A stretch of 64,000 bases of DNA from Planctomyces sp. SH-PL62. Lineage in GTDB: Bacteria; Planctomycetota; Planctomycetia; Isosphaerales; Isosphaeraceae. The DNA lies in NCBI RefSeq assembly GCF_001610895.1, contig NZ_CP011273.1, forward strand, positions 2,542,001 to 2,606,000, in the 5' to 3' direction. Position numbers and translations under genes: made by a program. Below, piece after piece: positions 54,421 to 63,165 of this stretch. Within the stretch, counting starts at the first letter, position 1. Each line of letters begins with the position of its first letter. The notes under the pieces were generated by a model. It searched no databases, was not told where the DNA came from, and saw nothing but the letters and a program-made list of their open reading frames with translations.

Positions 54421-56355
54421 TTGTCCCATCACCATTGGCCCGGCAGCCGTATAGGATTCCGGTCGTTCCTCCGCGCCCAGCGAGAAGCCCTCAAGCGACG
54501 GCCCGAGGAGGCTCCGCTCGACGATCGGAACCGGAATCACCCGGCCCTGCGGCACCGACCACTGCTGGAACTCTATCGCGAGCTGTACGGGCTGCTCAAA
54601 GGCCGACGCGCGACGTTCGCGACGGCGCTGTTGACGCTGTCGTTGGCGACGTTCCTGAAGCTGGTCCCCCCGGCGGCGACCAAGTTCGCGATCGACTACG
54701 TCCTGCTGGGCCACCCGATCCCGGCGTCGATCCTGCGGTGGTCGCCGGCGCCCCTGCCGGAATCGCCCCAGGCCCTGCTCCGCATCCTGGTCGTGGCCGT
54801 GGCCGCGGTGACGTTGCTGGGGACGTTCGCCAACGTCTGGGCCCGCTGGATCGCCACCAGGGTCAGCAAGCGGGTCCAGGTCGACGTCCGCCGCACGGTC
54901 TACGACCACGCCATGAGGCTGCCGCTGCACCGGGTCTACGCGCTGAAGTCGGGCGGGGCGTCGAGCCTGCTTCGCGAGGACGCCGGGGCGATCGGCGAAC
55001 TGCTGTTCAGCATGGTCTTCAACCCCTGGCGGGCCGTCATCCAGTTCGCCGGCGGGCTGATCGTGCTGGCCTGGGTCGACTGGCGGCTTCTGGCCGGCGC
55101 GCTCCCGCTGCTGCCGGGCTTCTACCTCGCCGACCGCTTCTGGAACCGCACCATCCGGCCGACCTACCGCGAGATCCGCAAGAAGCGCCAGCAGATGGAC
55201 GCCGCGGCGACCGAGGTGTTCGGCGGCATGCGGATCGTCCGCGCGTTCGGGAGGCAGCGGAGCGAGTCGATCCGGTACACGATCGAGAGCCACGTGATGG
55301 TCCGCCTGGAGCTCTTCGCCTGGTGGATCTCGCGGGTCGCCGAGGTGACCTGGGAGCTGCTGGTGCCGCTGGGCTCGGTCGTCCTGCTCTACTACGGCGG
55401 GTCGCAGGTCCTCTCGGGCCGGCTCTCGCTGGGCGACATGATGATGTTCCTGGTCTACCTGACGATGCTTCTGGAACCGATGGCCGTCCTGGCGACGAGC
55501 GTCACCCTGTTCCAGAACCAGCTCTCGGGCTTCGACCGGGTGCTCGACATCCTGGCGGAACCCCGCGAGATGACCGACCAGCCCGGCGAGCGCAAGGTCG
55601 TGAAGGGCCGGATCGCCGGCCGGATCACCTTGCAAGACGTCTCGTTCTCCTACCCCGGATCGGACCGGATGGTCCTGAGCCAGGTGAACCTGGACGTCAA
55701 GCCGGGGGAGACGATCGCGCTGGTGGGCCGGAGCGGGTCGGGCAAGACGACCCTGTGCAACCTCGTCGCGCGGTTCTACGACCCGACCTCCGGCGTGGTC
55801 CGGCTCGACGGCGTGCCGCTGCCGGAGTACGACGTCGAGAGCTACCGACGGCTCCTGGGCGTGGTCGAGCAGGACGTCTTCCTGTTCGACGGCACCATCG
55901 CCGAGAACATCAGCTACGGCGACCGTTCGGCCTCGCTGGCGCAGATCATGGAGGCCGCCGAGGCCGCCAACGCCGCCGAGTTCATCGAACGCCTCCCGGA
56001 CGGCTACGACACCTTCATCGGCGAGCGCGGCGTCCTGCTCAGCGGCGGCCAGCGCCAGCGGCTGGCGATCGCCCGGGCGATCCTCACCGACCCCCGCATC
56101 TTCATCCTCGACGAGGCCACCAGCAACCTCGACAGCGAGAGCGAACGCCTGATCCAGCAGAGCCTGGGCCAGCTCCTCAAGGGCCGGACCTCGTTCGTCA
56201 TCGCCCACCGCCTCAGCACCATCAAGAGCGCCGACCGCATCCTCGTGATGGAGAACGGCGTCGTCGTCGAGGCCGGCGCCCATGACGACCTCATGGCCGC
56301 CGCCGGCCCCTATCGCGACATGGTCGAGCTCCAGAGCCTCAGCGGCCAGCCGTGA
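54421..56355 (+). CDS. MsbA-like ABC exporter (half-transporter)
   Basis: 644 residues. Transmembrane domain about 60-360 with six helices. ATP-binding domain about 395-635: Walker A GRSGSGKTT, Q-loop VEQDVFLFDGTI, signature LSGGQ, Walker B IFILDEATSNLDSES and the H-loop FVIAHRLSTI. It should work as a homodimer exporting lipids, lipid A precursors or drugs. The start at TTG 54421 is a guess; an AAGGA lies about 10 bases upstream, and the N-terminal 40 residues are not conserved-looking. It is divergent from the membrane gene at 54284. Confidence 0.93.
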   Translation: MSHHHWPGSRIGFRSFLRAQREALKRRPEEAPLDDRNRNHPALRHRPLLELYRELYGLLKGRRATFATALLTLSLATFLKLVPPAATKFAIDYVLLGHPIPASILRWSPAPLPESPQALLRILVVAVAAVTLLGTFANVWARWIATRVSKRVQVDVRRTVYDHAMRLPLHRVYALKSGGASSLLREDAGAIGELLFSMVFNPWRAVIQFAGGLIVLAWVDWRLLAGALPLLPGFYLADRFWNRTIRPTYREIRKKRQQMDAAATEVFGGMRIVRAFGRQRSESIRYTIESHVMVRLELFAWWISRVAEVTWELLVPLGSVVLLYYGGSQVLSGRLSLGDMMMFLVYLTMLLEPMAVLATSVTLFQNQLSGFDRVLDILAEPREMTDQPGERKVVKGRIAGRITLQDVSFSYPGSDRMVLSQVNLDVKPGETIALVGRSGSGKTTLCNLVARFYDPTSGVVRLDGVPLPEYDVESYRRLLGVVEQDVFLFDGTIAENISYGDRSASLAQIMEAAEAANAAEFIERLPDGYDTFIGERGVLLSGGQRQRLAIARAILTDPRIFILDEATSNLDSESERLIQQSLGQLLKGRTSFVIAHRLSTIKSADRILVMENGVVVEAGAHDDLMAAAGPYRDMVELQSLSGQP

Positions 56356-56367
56356 CCGCGGGCCGCC

Positions 56368-59340
56368 TCACGGCCTCCGCGCGATCCGCGAGTCCTGCCG
56401 CACCGTCCAGGTCTGGGGGGCGCCCCCCTCGGGCGTGAAGGTGATCGCGGCCTCGTAGCCCTCCGGCGTCCCCGCAAGGGCGACGTCGGGGACCCCGGCG
56501 GGCGCGGCGGGGAGGTCCAGCGGGTCGAGGCGGTCGGCGTATCGGCCGTTGTTCCGCCGGTACGCCCCCTGGGCGTGGTAGACCTGCATGAGCCGACGAC
56601 GGACCGGCTCGGCGGGGTCCGGGCGGAAGGCGACGGGCTCGCCGCCGGGCTCCGCCTTCGAGAACTGGACGTAGCCCCAGGTCTCGGGCCGGTGCATGTC
56701 GACCACCCCCTGCGGCGACCAGACCCAGTTGTCCTCGGGGGTCTTCGGCACCTTCCGATATCGGCCGTCGACGACCTCGTGGAGCCACTCGACGCGCGAG
56801 AAGTTCACCCGCCACTGGTCGCCGTCGGCCGGGGGCGCGGGGCGGTTGGCCCGCTCGGCGAGGACCTTCCAGGGGAAGGCCAGCTCGACCGTCCACGACT
56901 CGTCGACGTCGCCGGGGGCGTTGAGGGTCCCCTGGATCGCCACCCCTTTGCGAAGGCCGGGGATCTCCCAGGAGTTGTCGGCCGGGCCGCCGTCGCGGTA
57001 GGGTTTGGGCAGGAACAGGTCCCAGCCGGTGTTCAGGGCGTTGATCTCGAACTCGTAGTACTCGTGGTTGTCGCCGTCGGGGTCGATGAAGACCTCGAAG
57101 TCGTCGTCCTGGAAGATGACCGCGTCGTGCTCGGTCAGAGTCCCCCAGACGTGGGGCTCCTCCAGCCTGGCGGCGACGTAGAAGAACTCGTCGTCCCAGA
57201 GCATCTTGGCGCGGGTCTCGAACCGGGGGCGGGGCTTGCGGTCCCCCTCGATGTCGACGAACGCGTCGGTCCAGGGGGCGGCCGTCCACGCCTCGTCGTC
57301 GAGCTTGCCGTCGACGACGATCGGCCGAGGCGCGCGGTAGGCGACGTAGCCCCTGGGATGTTCCGCGCCGCTCGCGGCGGCCTTGGCCGCCTCGGCGGGC
57401 GCCGCTTCCGGCTTGACCTCGGCGCTCTTGTCGCGGGGCTTGAGGATCTCGCCCAGGACGTCGGGCCTGGACTCGTCGCGGACCAGCGCGAGGTTCTTCA
57501 CGCCGTCGCGGTAGGCCAGCGACAACGGCTTGAGGCGGTCGCCGTCGGCCAGCAGCAGGTCCACCTTGCCGCGCTCCACGCTCGCCGTCAGCGCGTCGCG
57601 GAGGGCCTCGGCGCTGAAGAGGCGGTCGTTGATCCCGACGATCTTGTCGCCCTTGGCGAGCCCCGCCTTGTCGGCGATCGAGCCGATCACGACCTCGGCG
57701 ATCTCGCCTCCGTTGACGACCACGAGGCCGAGCGAGTGCTTCGCGAACGGTCCCGCGGGCGCCGCGCGACGCCCCGGCGAGGTCGCCGGCGGCCCCGCGC
57801 CGTACTCGATCCGGTAGCCCAGCTTGGCCACGAAATCGATCGGGAGCGCGTCGAGCGGCTTCGACACGCGGTCCAGCAGGAGCGTCTTCCAGTCATGCTC
57901 GACGACGCCGTCCAGGCATGCGACGACGTCCTCGAATGTGTACGGGTCGACCTTCTCGGGCTTCGTCGGGCCGCCGAGGAACGCCTTGCAGAAGTCGTCG
58001 AGCGACTTCGCGCCGGCGGTCTTCTCGCGGATCAGGGCGTCGATCTCCATCCAGAGGAGGCCCCCCTCCTGGTAGTAGTCCTGGCTGCGCCGGAGGGCGT
58101 TCCAGTTGGGGCTGGGGGAGCGCAGGAACGTCGAGGCGACGGCCGTGTCGTCCAGCGGACGCCAGCTCCGGCCGGACTGGAACATCAGGTTCTCGATCGT
58201 CTGCGTGAGCGTCTTGCGGTAGTCGTCGGGGCTGACCAGGCCCGCGCGGACCATCAAGACTTCGCCGAGGTACTGGGTCAGGCCCTCGTAGACCCAGAGC
58301 AGACGCGTGGCCATCGGTTGATGGAAGCTGTCGGTCGCCATCGCGGCCGGGCGCCGATACTTGCCGCACCAGGAATGGGCGTACTCGTGCGGGAGCAGGT
58401 TCGCGACCCAGCCGACGCGGCGGGCGTCGTCGATCAGGTCTCGCTCCCGGACGCCGTTGATGCTGGAAGACAGGTGCTCCAGGCCCAGATAGCCGAGGTC
58501 GTCGCTGAGGGTCGTCAGGAACTGGAAGTCGTCGTAATGGAACGACCCGAACATCGCGCCGGCCTCGCGGACCACGCGGCTGTACCTGGCGATCGTCTCG
58601 GGCGACAGCTCCATCGCCTCGGGGTTCTCGGACGCGACGTGGAACGTGGCCGGCGGGTACGGCCCGGTGTCGAGCTTCGTCGACTTGAGGTGCTCGCCGC
58701 CGATCAGCGGGGAGTCGATCAGGTCGACGAGCGAGACGGGCTCGAAGCGGATCAGGCCGTCCTCGCTCCCCTTCGTCTTCAGCGCCGTGGCGTATTTCCA
58801 GCCGGCCGGGAGCCGGATCGACGACGCGACGATCGTCTCGGCGGCGGTGGGTCCTTCGGGGTAGAGGATGCAGGTCGACCAGTTGACGACGCCGACCTTG
58901 GCGTTGCCGAACGTCAGGTGGCCGCTGGCCTCGACGGTCGCCTCGTTGCAGATCGTGTCCAGCGAGACGCGGACGCGGGAGACCCCCTCGGGAACCTGGC
59001 AGACGATCCGATAAAGCTCCAGGTCGTCGCGACGCCAGGGGACGGCCGCGCCGTCGGGCGTGGCGATACGGAGGCCCGCGACGTCCTCGTTCGCCCCGCA
59101 GGGGGCGTGCGTGCCGGGGATCCACTTGGGATGCCACAGCGCCAGCTCCGCGCCCGGCTTGCACGGCACGTCGATCGTCGCGCGGACGATCCGCTTCGGC
59201 AGGTCGCGGAGGTCGATCTCGGCCGTCATCGTCGGCTCGTCGGCCCTGGTCGCGGCCGTCGCGAGGACCAGCCCCAGCGCCGCCAGCCAGCCCGCCGCCC
59301 GCCGCCCGCCGCCGTGGTATGGATGCTCGATCAAGGACAT
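56368..59340 (-). CDS. secreted M61 peptidase with PDZ and carbohydrate-binding-like domain
   Basis: 990 residues from ATG 59340 (the upstream frame to 59481 is not leader-like). Signal peptide about 1-33. The M61 (glycyl aminopeptidase) part has the zinc site HEYAH (318-322) and Glu352 in VYEG. A PDZ domain follows at about 575-650 (LGLVVVNGGEIAEVVIGSIA, GLAKGDKIVGIND). The C-terminal part, about 715-930, has GKLDDEAWTAAPWTDAFVDI, DDEFFYVAARLEEPHVWGTL and VFIDPDGDNHEYYEFEINAL. These match carbohydrate-binding/DOMON-like CBM9 domains. The combination suggests a protease attached to polysaccharide or glycoprotein. Confidence 0.9.
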   Translation of the reverse strand: MSLIEHPYHGGGRRAAGWLAALGLVLATAATRADEPTMTAEIDLRDLPKRIVRATIDVPCKPGAELALWHPKWIPGTHAPCGANEDVAGLRIATPDGAAVPWRRDDLELYRIVCQVPEGVSRVRVSLDTICNEATVEASGHLTFGNAKVGVVNWSTCILYPEGPTAAETIVASSIRLPAGWKYATALKTKGSEDGLIRFEPVSLVDLIDSPLIGGEHLKSTKLDTGPYPPATFHVASENPEAMELSPETIARYSRVVREAGAMFGSFHYDDFQFLTTLSDDLGYLGLEHLSSSINGVRERDLIDDARRVGWVANLLPHEYAHSWCGKYRRPAAMATDSFHQPMATRLLWVYEGLTQYLGEVLMVRAGLVSPDDYRKTLTQTIENLMFQSGRSWRPLDDTAVASTFLRSPSPNWNALRRSQDYYQEGGLLWMEIDALIREKTAGAKSLDDFCKAFLGGPTKPEKVDPYTFEDVVACLDGVVEHDWKTLLLDRVSKPLDALPIDFVAKLGYRIEYGAGPPATSPGRRAAPAGPFAKHSLGLVVVNGGEIAEVVIGSIADKAGLAKGDKIVGINDRLFSAEALRDALTASVERGKVDLLLADGDRLKPLSLAYRDGVKNLALVRDESRPDVLGEILKPRDKSAEVKPEAAPAEAAKAAASGAEHPRGYVAYRAPRPIVVDGKLDDEAWTAAPWTDAFVDIEGDRKPRPRFETRAKMLWDDEFFYVAARLEEPHVWGTLTEHDAVIFQDDDFEVFIDPDGDNHEYYEFEINALNTGWDLFLPKPYRDGGPADNSWEIPGLRKGVAIQGTLNAPGDVDESWTVELAFPWKVLAERANRPAPPADGDQWRVNFSRVEWLHEVVDGRYRKVPKTPEDNWVWSPQGVVDMHRPETWGYVQFSKAEPGGEPVAFRPDPAEPVRRRLMQVYHAQGAYRRNNGRYADRLDPLDLPAAPAGVPDVALAGTPEGYEAAITFTPEGGAPQTWTVRQDSRIARRP

Positions 59341-59588
59341 GGACGCCCCCCAGGATGTCGCGACAGGCCCGCGCCCGGACGCGCGGGGACGCCCCATCGT
59401 ATAAGAATCATCCGGCCGAGGAGAGGGGGCGCCGGGGACGCGATTTCGGACTCGTGAAACTTCTCGGCGACATGAGGGCATGCCATATTGAGGTGGGAGC
59501 GGTCGATCGTTAACATGCCGATTCGAGACGTGGGACAGCGTCGGGGAGACGGCGTCGCGGACGTCTCGGGCCGAGAGGGGGGCCTTCG

Positions 59589-61865
59589 ATGGGCGATGGG
59601 GAAGAGGTTCGTCCGGGCGCGTCAGACGGCGTCGCCGCCACGATCACCACGGCGACGGCGACCCTGGCCGAGGGGGACGGCGGGTTCACGCCCGAGGAGG
59701 TCCGCGCGGCGTTCCGGGGGGCGATCCCGGCCAAGCGGCTGCCGACGGCGTATCGGCTCTGGACGCTGGTCGTGGCCTGCGTCATGGTGGCGCTCCCGTT
59801 GATCTACGTGGCGATCGTGGGGGCGGTCGGCTACGTCATGTACTGGCACGCCACCCACAACCACGTCATCTTCCAGAACGCGCGCGGCAAGGCGGCCGTG
59901 CTGGGCTACTTCGGCCCCCTGGTCGTGCTGGGGACGGTCCTCTTCTTCCTGGCGAAACCGCTGTTCGCCCGCCGTGCGCGGCCGCCCGCCAAGCGGTCGG
60001 TCACGCGGGAGGAGGAGCCGGCGCTCTTCGCGCTGGTGGACGGCGTGTGCAAGTCGGTGGGCGCCCCGAAGCCGGTGCGGATCGACGTCGACTGCGAGGT
60101 CAACGCCTCGGCCGGGCCGGAATCCGGCCTGTTCTCGCTGATGCGCAGGCGGCTGGTGCTGACGATCGGCCTGCCGCTGGTGTCGGTGTTCGAGGCCGAC
60201 CAGTTCGCCGGCGTGCTGGCCCACGAGTTCGGCCACTTCGCCCAGTCGGCCGGGATGAAGCTGACCTACGTCATCCGATCGGTCAACGCCTGGTTCGCGC
60301 GGGTGGTCTACGAGCGCGACGCCTGGGACGAGGGCCTCAACGAGTGGTCGAGCTCGGGGAACATCTATTCGATCATCCTGGCGAACATCGCCCGGCTCCT
60401 GGTCTGGGCCTCGCGGCGGATCCTGTGGGTCCTGATGTACGCGGGCCACGCGGTGAGCTGCACGATGGCCCGGCAGATGGAGTTCGACGCCGACCGCTGC
60501 GAGGCGTTCCTGGCCGGCTCGACGACCTCGGTGGGCGCGACGCGGCGGCTCCGGCTCGCCGGCATGGCGCACGGCGGGGCGATGGGCGACCTCTCGATGT
60601 GCTGGAAGGAGGGGAGGCTCCCGGACGACCTGCCCCGGCTGATCGAGGCCAACATCCCCCAGATCCCGGAGGCCGCGGTCCTCTCGATCGACGAGGCGCT
60701 CGCCTCGGAGCGGACCGGCGTCTTCGACACCCACCCCGCCGACAAGGACCGGATCGCGGCCGTCCAGCGGCTCGACGCCCCCGGCGTGTTCCACATGGAA
60801 GGGCCGGCGACGGCCTTCTTCCGCGACTTCGACGCCCTCTCGCGCGAGGCGACCGCCGAGCACTACCAGGGCCTGCTGGGCGAGCCGGTCGAGCCCGAGA
60901 AGCTCCAGCCGTACCGCGAGATCGTGCGCAAGACCGAGAACCTCCAGGCGGGGTACAAGGCCCTCAAGCGGGTCTACGCCGGGACCCCCAGCTTCCACCG
61001 GGTCGTGCCGCTCCCCGCCGAGCCCCCGACGGCCGCCGACGACCTCGACGCGGCGCGCGGGGAGTTGGAGCGTCTTCGAGGCGAGCAGGCGGCGGCGAGG
61101 GCCGAGCACGACGCCCTGCTGGAGCCGGAAGGGGAGGACCTCGGCCGTCGCATCCAGGCGGAGGCGGCGGTGTTGCTCCTCACCGCAGGCTACCGCATCA
61201 GGCCCGACGCCTTCGGGCTGAAGGCCGCCACGGTCGACTCCGCCCGCTCGATCCTCGGCGAGGTCGACCTGGGGGGCGAGGAGCGTTCGCCGGCCCTCGA
61301 CGAGTTCGACGCCCTCTGCGGCCGGCGGACGGCCGCGGCGCTCGGCGTGCTCGACCGCGACGACGTGGCGGCGGCCCTCGACGGCGGCGAGGCGCTCCGC
61401 GACGAGGCCCGCACCCTCCTGCCGATCGCCTCGACGCTGGCGGGCCGGGTCTGGCCGGCCCTCAACTCCGCCATCCAGGCCCGGGGCGTGATGCTGGCCG
61501 TCCTGTCCGACTTCCAGGGGAACGAGAAGAACGAGAAGCTGCACCGGGCCATCCGCGACGCCGGGGCCGCGCTCCACGCCCGGCTCGACGAGCTGAAAGG
61601 GGCGATGGTCGACGACCTCGCGTACCCGTTCGACCACGCCCAGAAGGGGCTCTCGATCGCGGAGTTCGCCCTCCCCGCCGTCCCCGACGCCGACGAAATC
61701 GGCGGCCTGCTGGGCGCCGCCGAGCAGGCGGGCGACCGGCTCGGGTCGTTGTACATGCGGATTCTCAGCCGGCTGGCGACGGCCGTCGAGCGGGTCGAGG
61801 CGCATCTCGGGCTCCCGGCGCTGGCCTTCGACGACGAATCGGGGGATAATCGCGCCCTCGAATGA
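59589..61865 (+). CDS. M48-family membrane zinc peptidase
   Basis: 758 residues. Two or three N-terminal transmembrane segments (about 58-84, 103-122) precede a soluble catalytic part with HEFGH (212-216) and a downstream Glu in MEFDADRCEA (about 298). These are the zinc ligands of the HtpX/Ste24-like M48 family. A third hydrophobic pair lies between these motifs (SIILANIARLLVWASRRILW). The C-terminal 400 residues are an acidic helical domain with no recognised fold. GAGGGGGG precedes ATG 59589. The peptidase probably faces the cytoplasm and degrades membrane proteins. Confidence 0.88.
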   Translation: MGDGEEVRPGASDGVAATITTATATLAEGDGGFTPEEVRAAFRGAIPAKRLPTAYRLWTLVVACVMVALPLIYVAIVGAVGYVMYWHATHNHVIFQNARGKAAVLGYFGPLVVLGTVLFFLAKPLFARRARPPAKRSVTREEEPALFALVDGVCKSVGAPKPVRIDVDCEVNASAGPESGLFSLMRRRLVLTIGLPLVSVFEADQFAGVLAHEFGHFAQSAGMKLTYVIRSVNAWFARVVYERDAWDEGLNEWSSSGNIYSIILANIARLLVWASRRILWVLMYAGHAVSCTMARQMEFDADRCEAFLAGSTTSVGATRRLRLAGMAHGGAMGDLSMCWKEGRLPDDLPRLIEANIPQIPEAAVLSIDEALASERTGVFDTHPADKDRIAAVQRLDAPGVFHMEGPATAFFRDFDALSREATAEHYQGLLGEPVEPEKLQPYREIVRKTENLQAGYKALKRVYAGTPSFHRVVPLPAEPPTAADDLDAARGELERLRGEQAAARAEHDALLEPEGEDLGRRIQAEAAVLLLTAGYRIRPDAFGLKAATVDSARSILGEVDLGGEERSPALDEFDALCGRRTAAALGVLDRDDVAAALDGGEALRDEARTLLPIASTLAGRVWPALNSAIQARGVMLAVLSDFQGNEKNEKLHRAIRDAGAALHARLDELKGAMVDDLAYPFDHAQKGLSIAEFALPAVPDADEIGGLLGAAEQAGDRLGSLYMRILSRLATAVERVEAHLGLPALAFDDESGDNRALE

Positions 61866-61895
61866 GTCCGCCTGATTCGGCCCAAAGGAAGCACC

Positions 61896-62924
61896 ATGAA
61901 CGTTCGGATCGCCTCGTCGGTCGCCCTGTCCCTCTCGTACCTCCTCGCGACGGCGTCGGTCGCGCAGGAGGCCGCCCCGGCGGAGAAGCCGCTGCGTGCG
62001 GGGATCATCGGGCTCGACACCTCGCACACGGTGGCCTTCACCAAGCTGTTGAACGACCCCAAGGCCCCCCCCGAGGTCGCCGGCGTCCGCGTCGTCGCGG
62101 CCTTCGCCGGAGGGAGCCAGGACATCCCGTCCAGCCGCGACCGGGTGCCGGAATACACCAAGACGCTGACGGAGACCTACGGAGTCGAGCTGGTCGACTC
62201 GATCGAGGCCCTGCTGGAGAAGGTCGACGTGGTCCTGCTGGAGAGCGTCGACGGCCGCCCCCACCTGGAGCAGGCCAGGCCGGTCTTCAAGGCCCGTAAG
62301 CCGGTCTTCATCGACAAGCCGGTCGCCGGCAGCGTGGCCGACGCGATCGCGATCTATGACATGGCGAAGGAGACGGGGACGCCGGTCTTCTCCAGCTCGG
62401 CCCTGCGGTTCGCCCCCGGCATCGCCGCGATGCGCGAGGGCAAGCTCGGCGCGGTGGCCGGCTGCGACGCCTACAGCCCCTGCGAGCTCGAGGAGCACCA
62501 CCCCGACCTGTTCTGGTACGGCGTCCACGGCGTCGAGACCCTCTTCACCATCATGGGGACCGGCTGCGAGGCCGTCTCGCGAACCTCCACGCCCGGCTCC
62601 GACGTGGCCGTCGGCGTCTGGAAAGGGGGCCGGATCGGCACCTTCCGCGGCATCCGCGACGGCGCCCCGCACGACTTCGGGGCCACGGTCTTCGGGGCCA
62701 AGGGCATCGGCCAGAGCGGCGGCTACGTCGGCTATCAGCCGCTGGTCGTCGAGATCGTCAAGTTCTTCAAGACCGGCCAGGCCCCCGTCTCCCCCGAGGA
62801 GACGCTGGAGATCTTCGCCTTCATGGAAGCCGCCGACGAGAGCAAGCGTCAGGACGGCCGCCCGGTGACGATCGAGAGCGTCGTCGCCAAGGCCCGCGCC
62901 GAGGTCGCCTCCCGCGGCAAGTGA
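61896..62924 (+). CDS. exported Gfo/Idh/MocA-family protein
   Basis: 342 residues. A Sec-type signal peptide (NVRIASSVALSLSYLLATAS) precedes a Rossmann domain: LRAGIIGLDTSHTVAFTKLL, VDVVLLESVDGRPHLEQARP and VFIDKPVAGSVADAIAIYDM, the last with the conserved KP motif. The C-terminal domain contains EEHHPDLFWYGVHGVETLFT. It starts 30 bases after the M48 gene and may be co-transcribed. Unlike the Gfo/Idh protein at 32995, the leader lacks a twin arginine, so cofactor loading after export is puzzling. The substrate is unknown. Confidence 0.9.
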   Translation: MNVRIASSVALSLSYLLATASVAQEAAPAEKPLRAGIIGLDTSHTVAFTKLLNDPKAPPEVAGVRVVAAFAGGSQDIPSSRDRVPEYTKTLTETYGVELVDSIEALLEKVDVVLLESVDGRPHLEQARPVFKARKPVFIDKPVAGSVADAIAIYDMAKETGTPVFSSSALRFAPGIAAMREGKLGAVAGCDAYSPCELEEHHPDLFWYGVHGVETLFTIMGTGCEAVSRTSTPGSDVAVGVWKGGRIGTFRGIRDGAPHDFGATVFGAKGIGQSGGYVGYQPLVVEIVKFFKTGQAPVSPEETLEIFAFMEAADESKRQDGRPVTIESVVAKARAEVASRGK

Positions 62925-62964
62925 TCCGAGCCGGACGACATGATCGCAAAGGCCGCGCTCGCGA

Positions 62965-62989
62965 CCCCTTCCCCCTTCGCGGGGGAAGG
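62965..62989 (+). repeat. hairpin repeat, copy E (single hairpin)
   Basis: CCTTCCCCC (62967-62975) and GGGGGAAGG (62981-62989) form a perfect 9-bp stem around TTCGC, 40 bases after the stop of the preceding gene. It probably also serves as its terminator. Confidence 0.65.
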
Positions 62990-63063
62990 CGCGAGTCCGA
63001 CGACCGGATGAGCGGGCGGCGAGCGTGAAAGCCGTCGCATCATCGGTCCGTCCGCGATGACGG

Positions 63064-63110
63064 CCCCCCTCTTCCGGCCTTCGGCCGCCTTCCCCCACCA
63101 GGGGGGGAGG
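63064..63110 (+). repeat. two-hairpin dispersed repeat, copy F
   Basis: The hairpins GGCC-TTC-GGCC (63076-63086) and CCTTCCCCC-ACCA-GGGGGGGAGG (63088-63110) match the layout of copies A and B, but the 5' CGTGCTCGT part is absent or changed. Confidence 0.65.
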
Positions 63111-63165
63111 CGAGAAATCGTCGGCATTCCTTGATGCGAATCCTTCCCGCGGAGCCTCTGATCCG

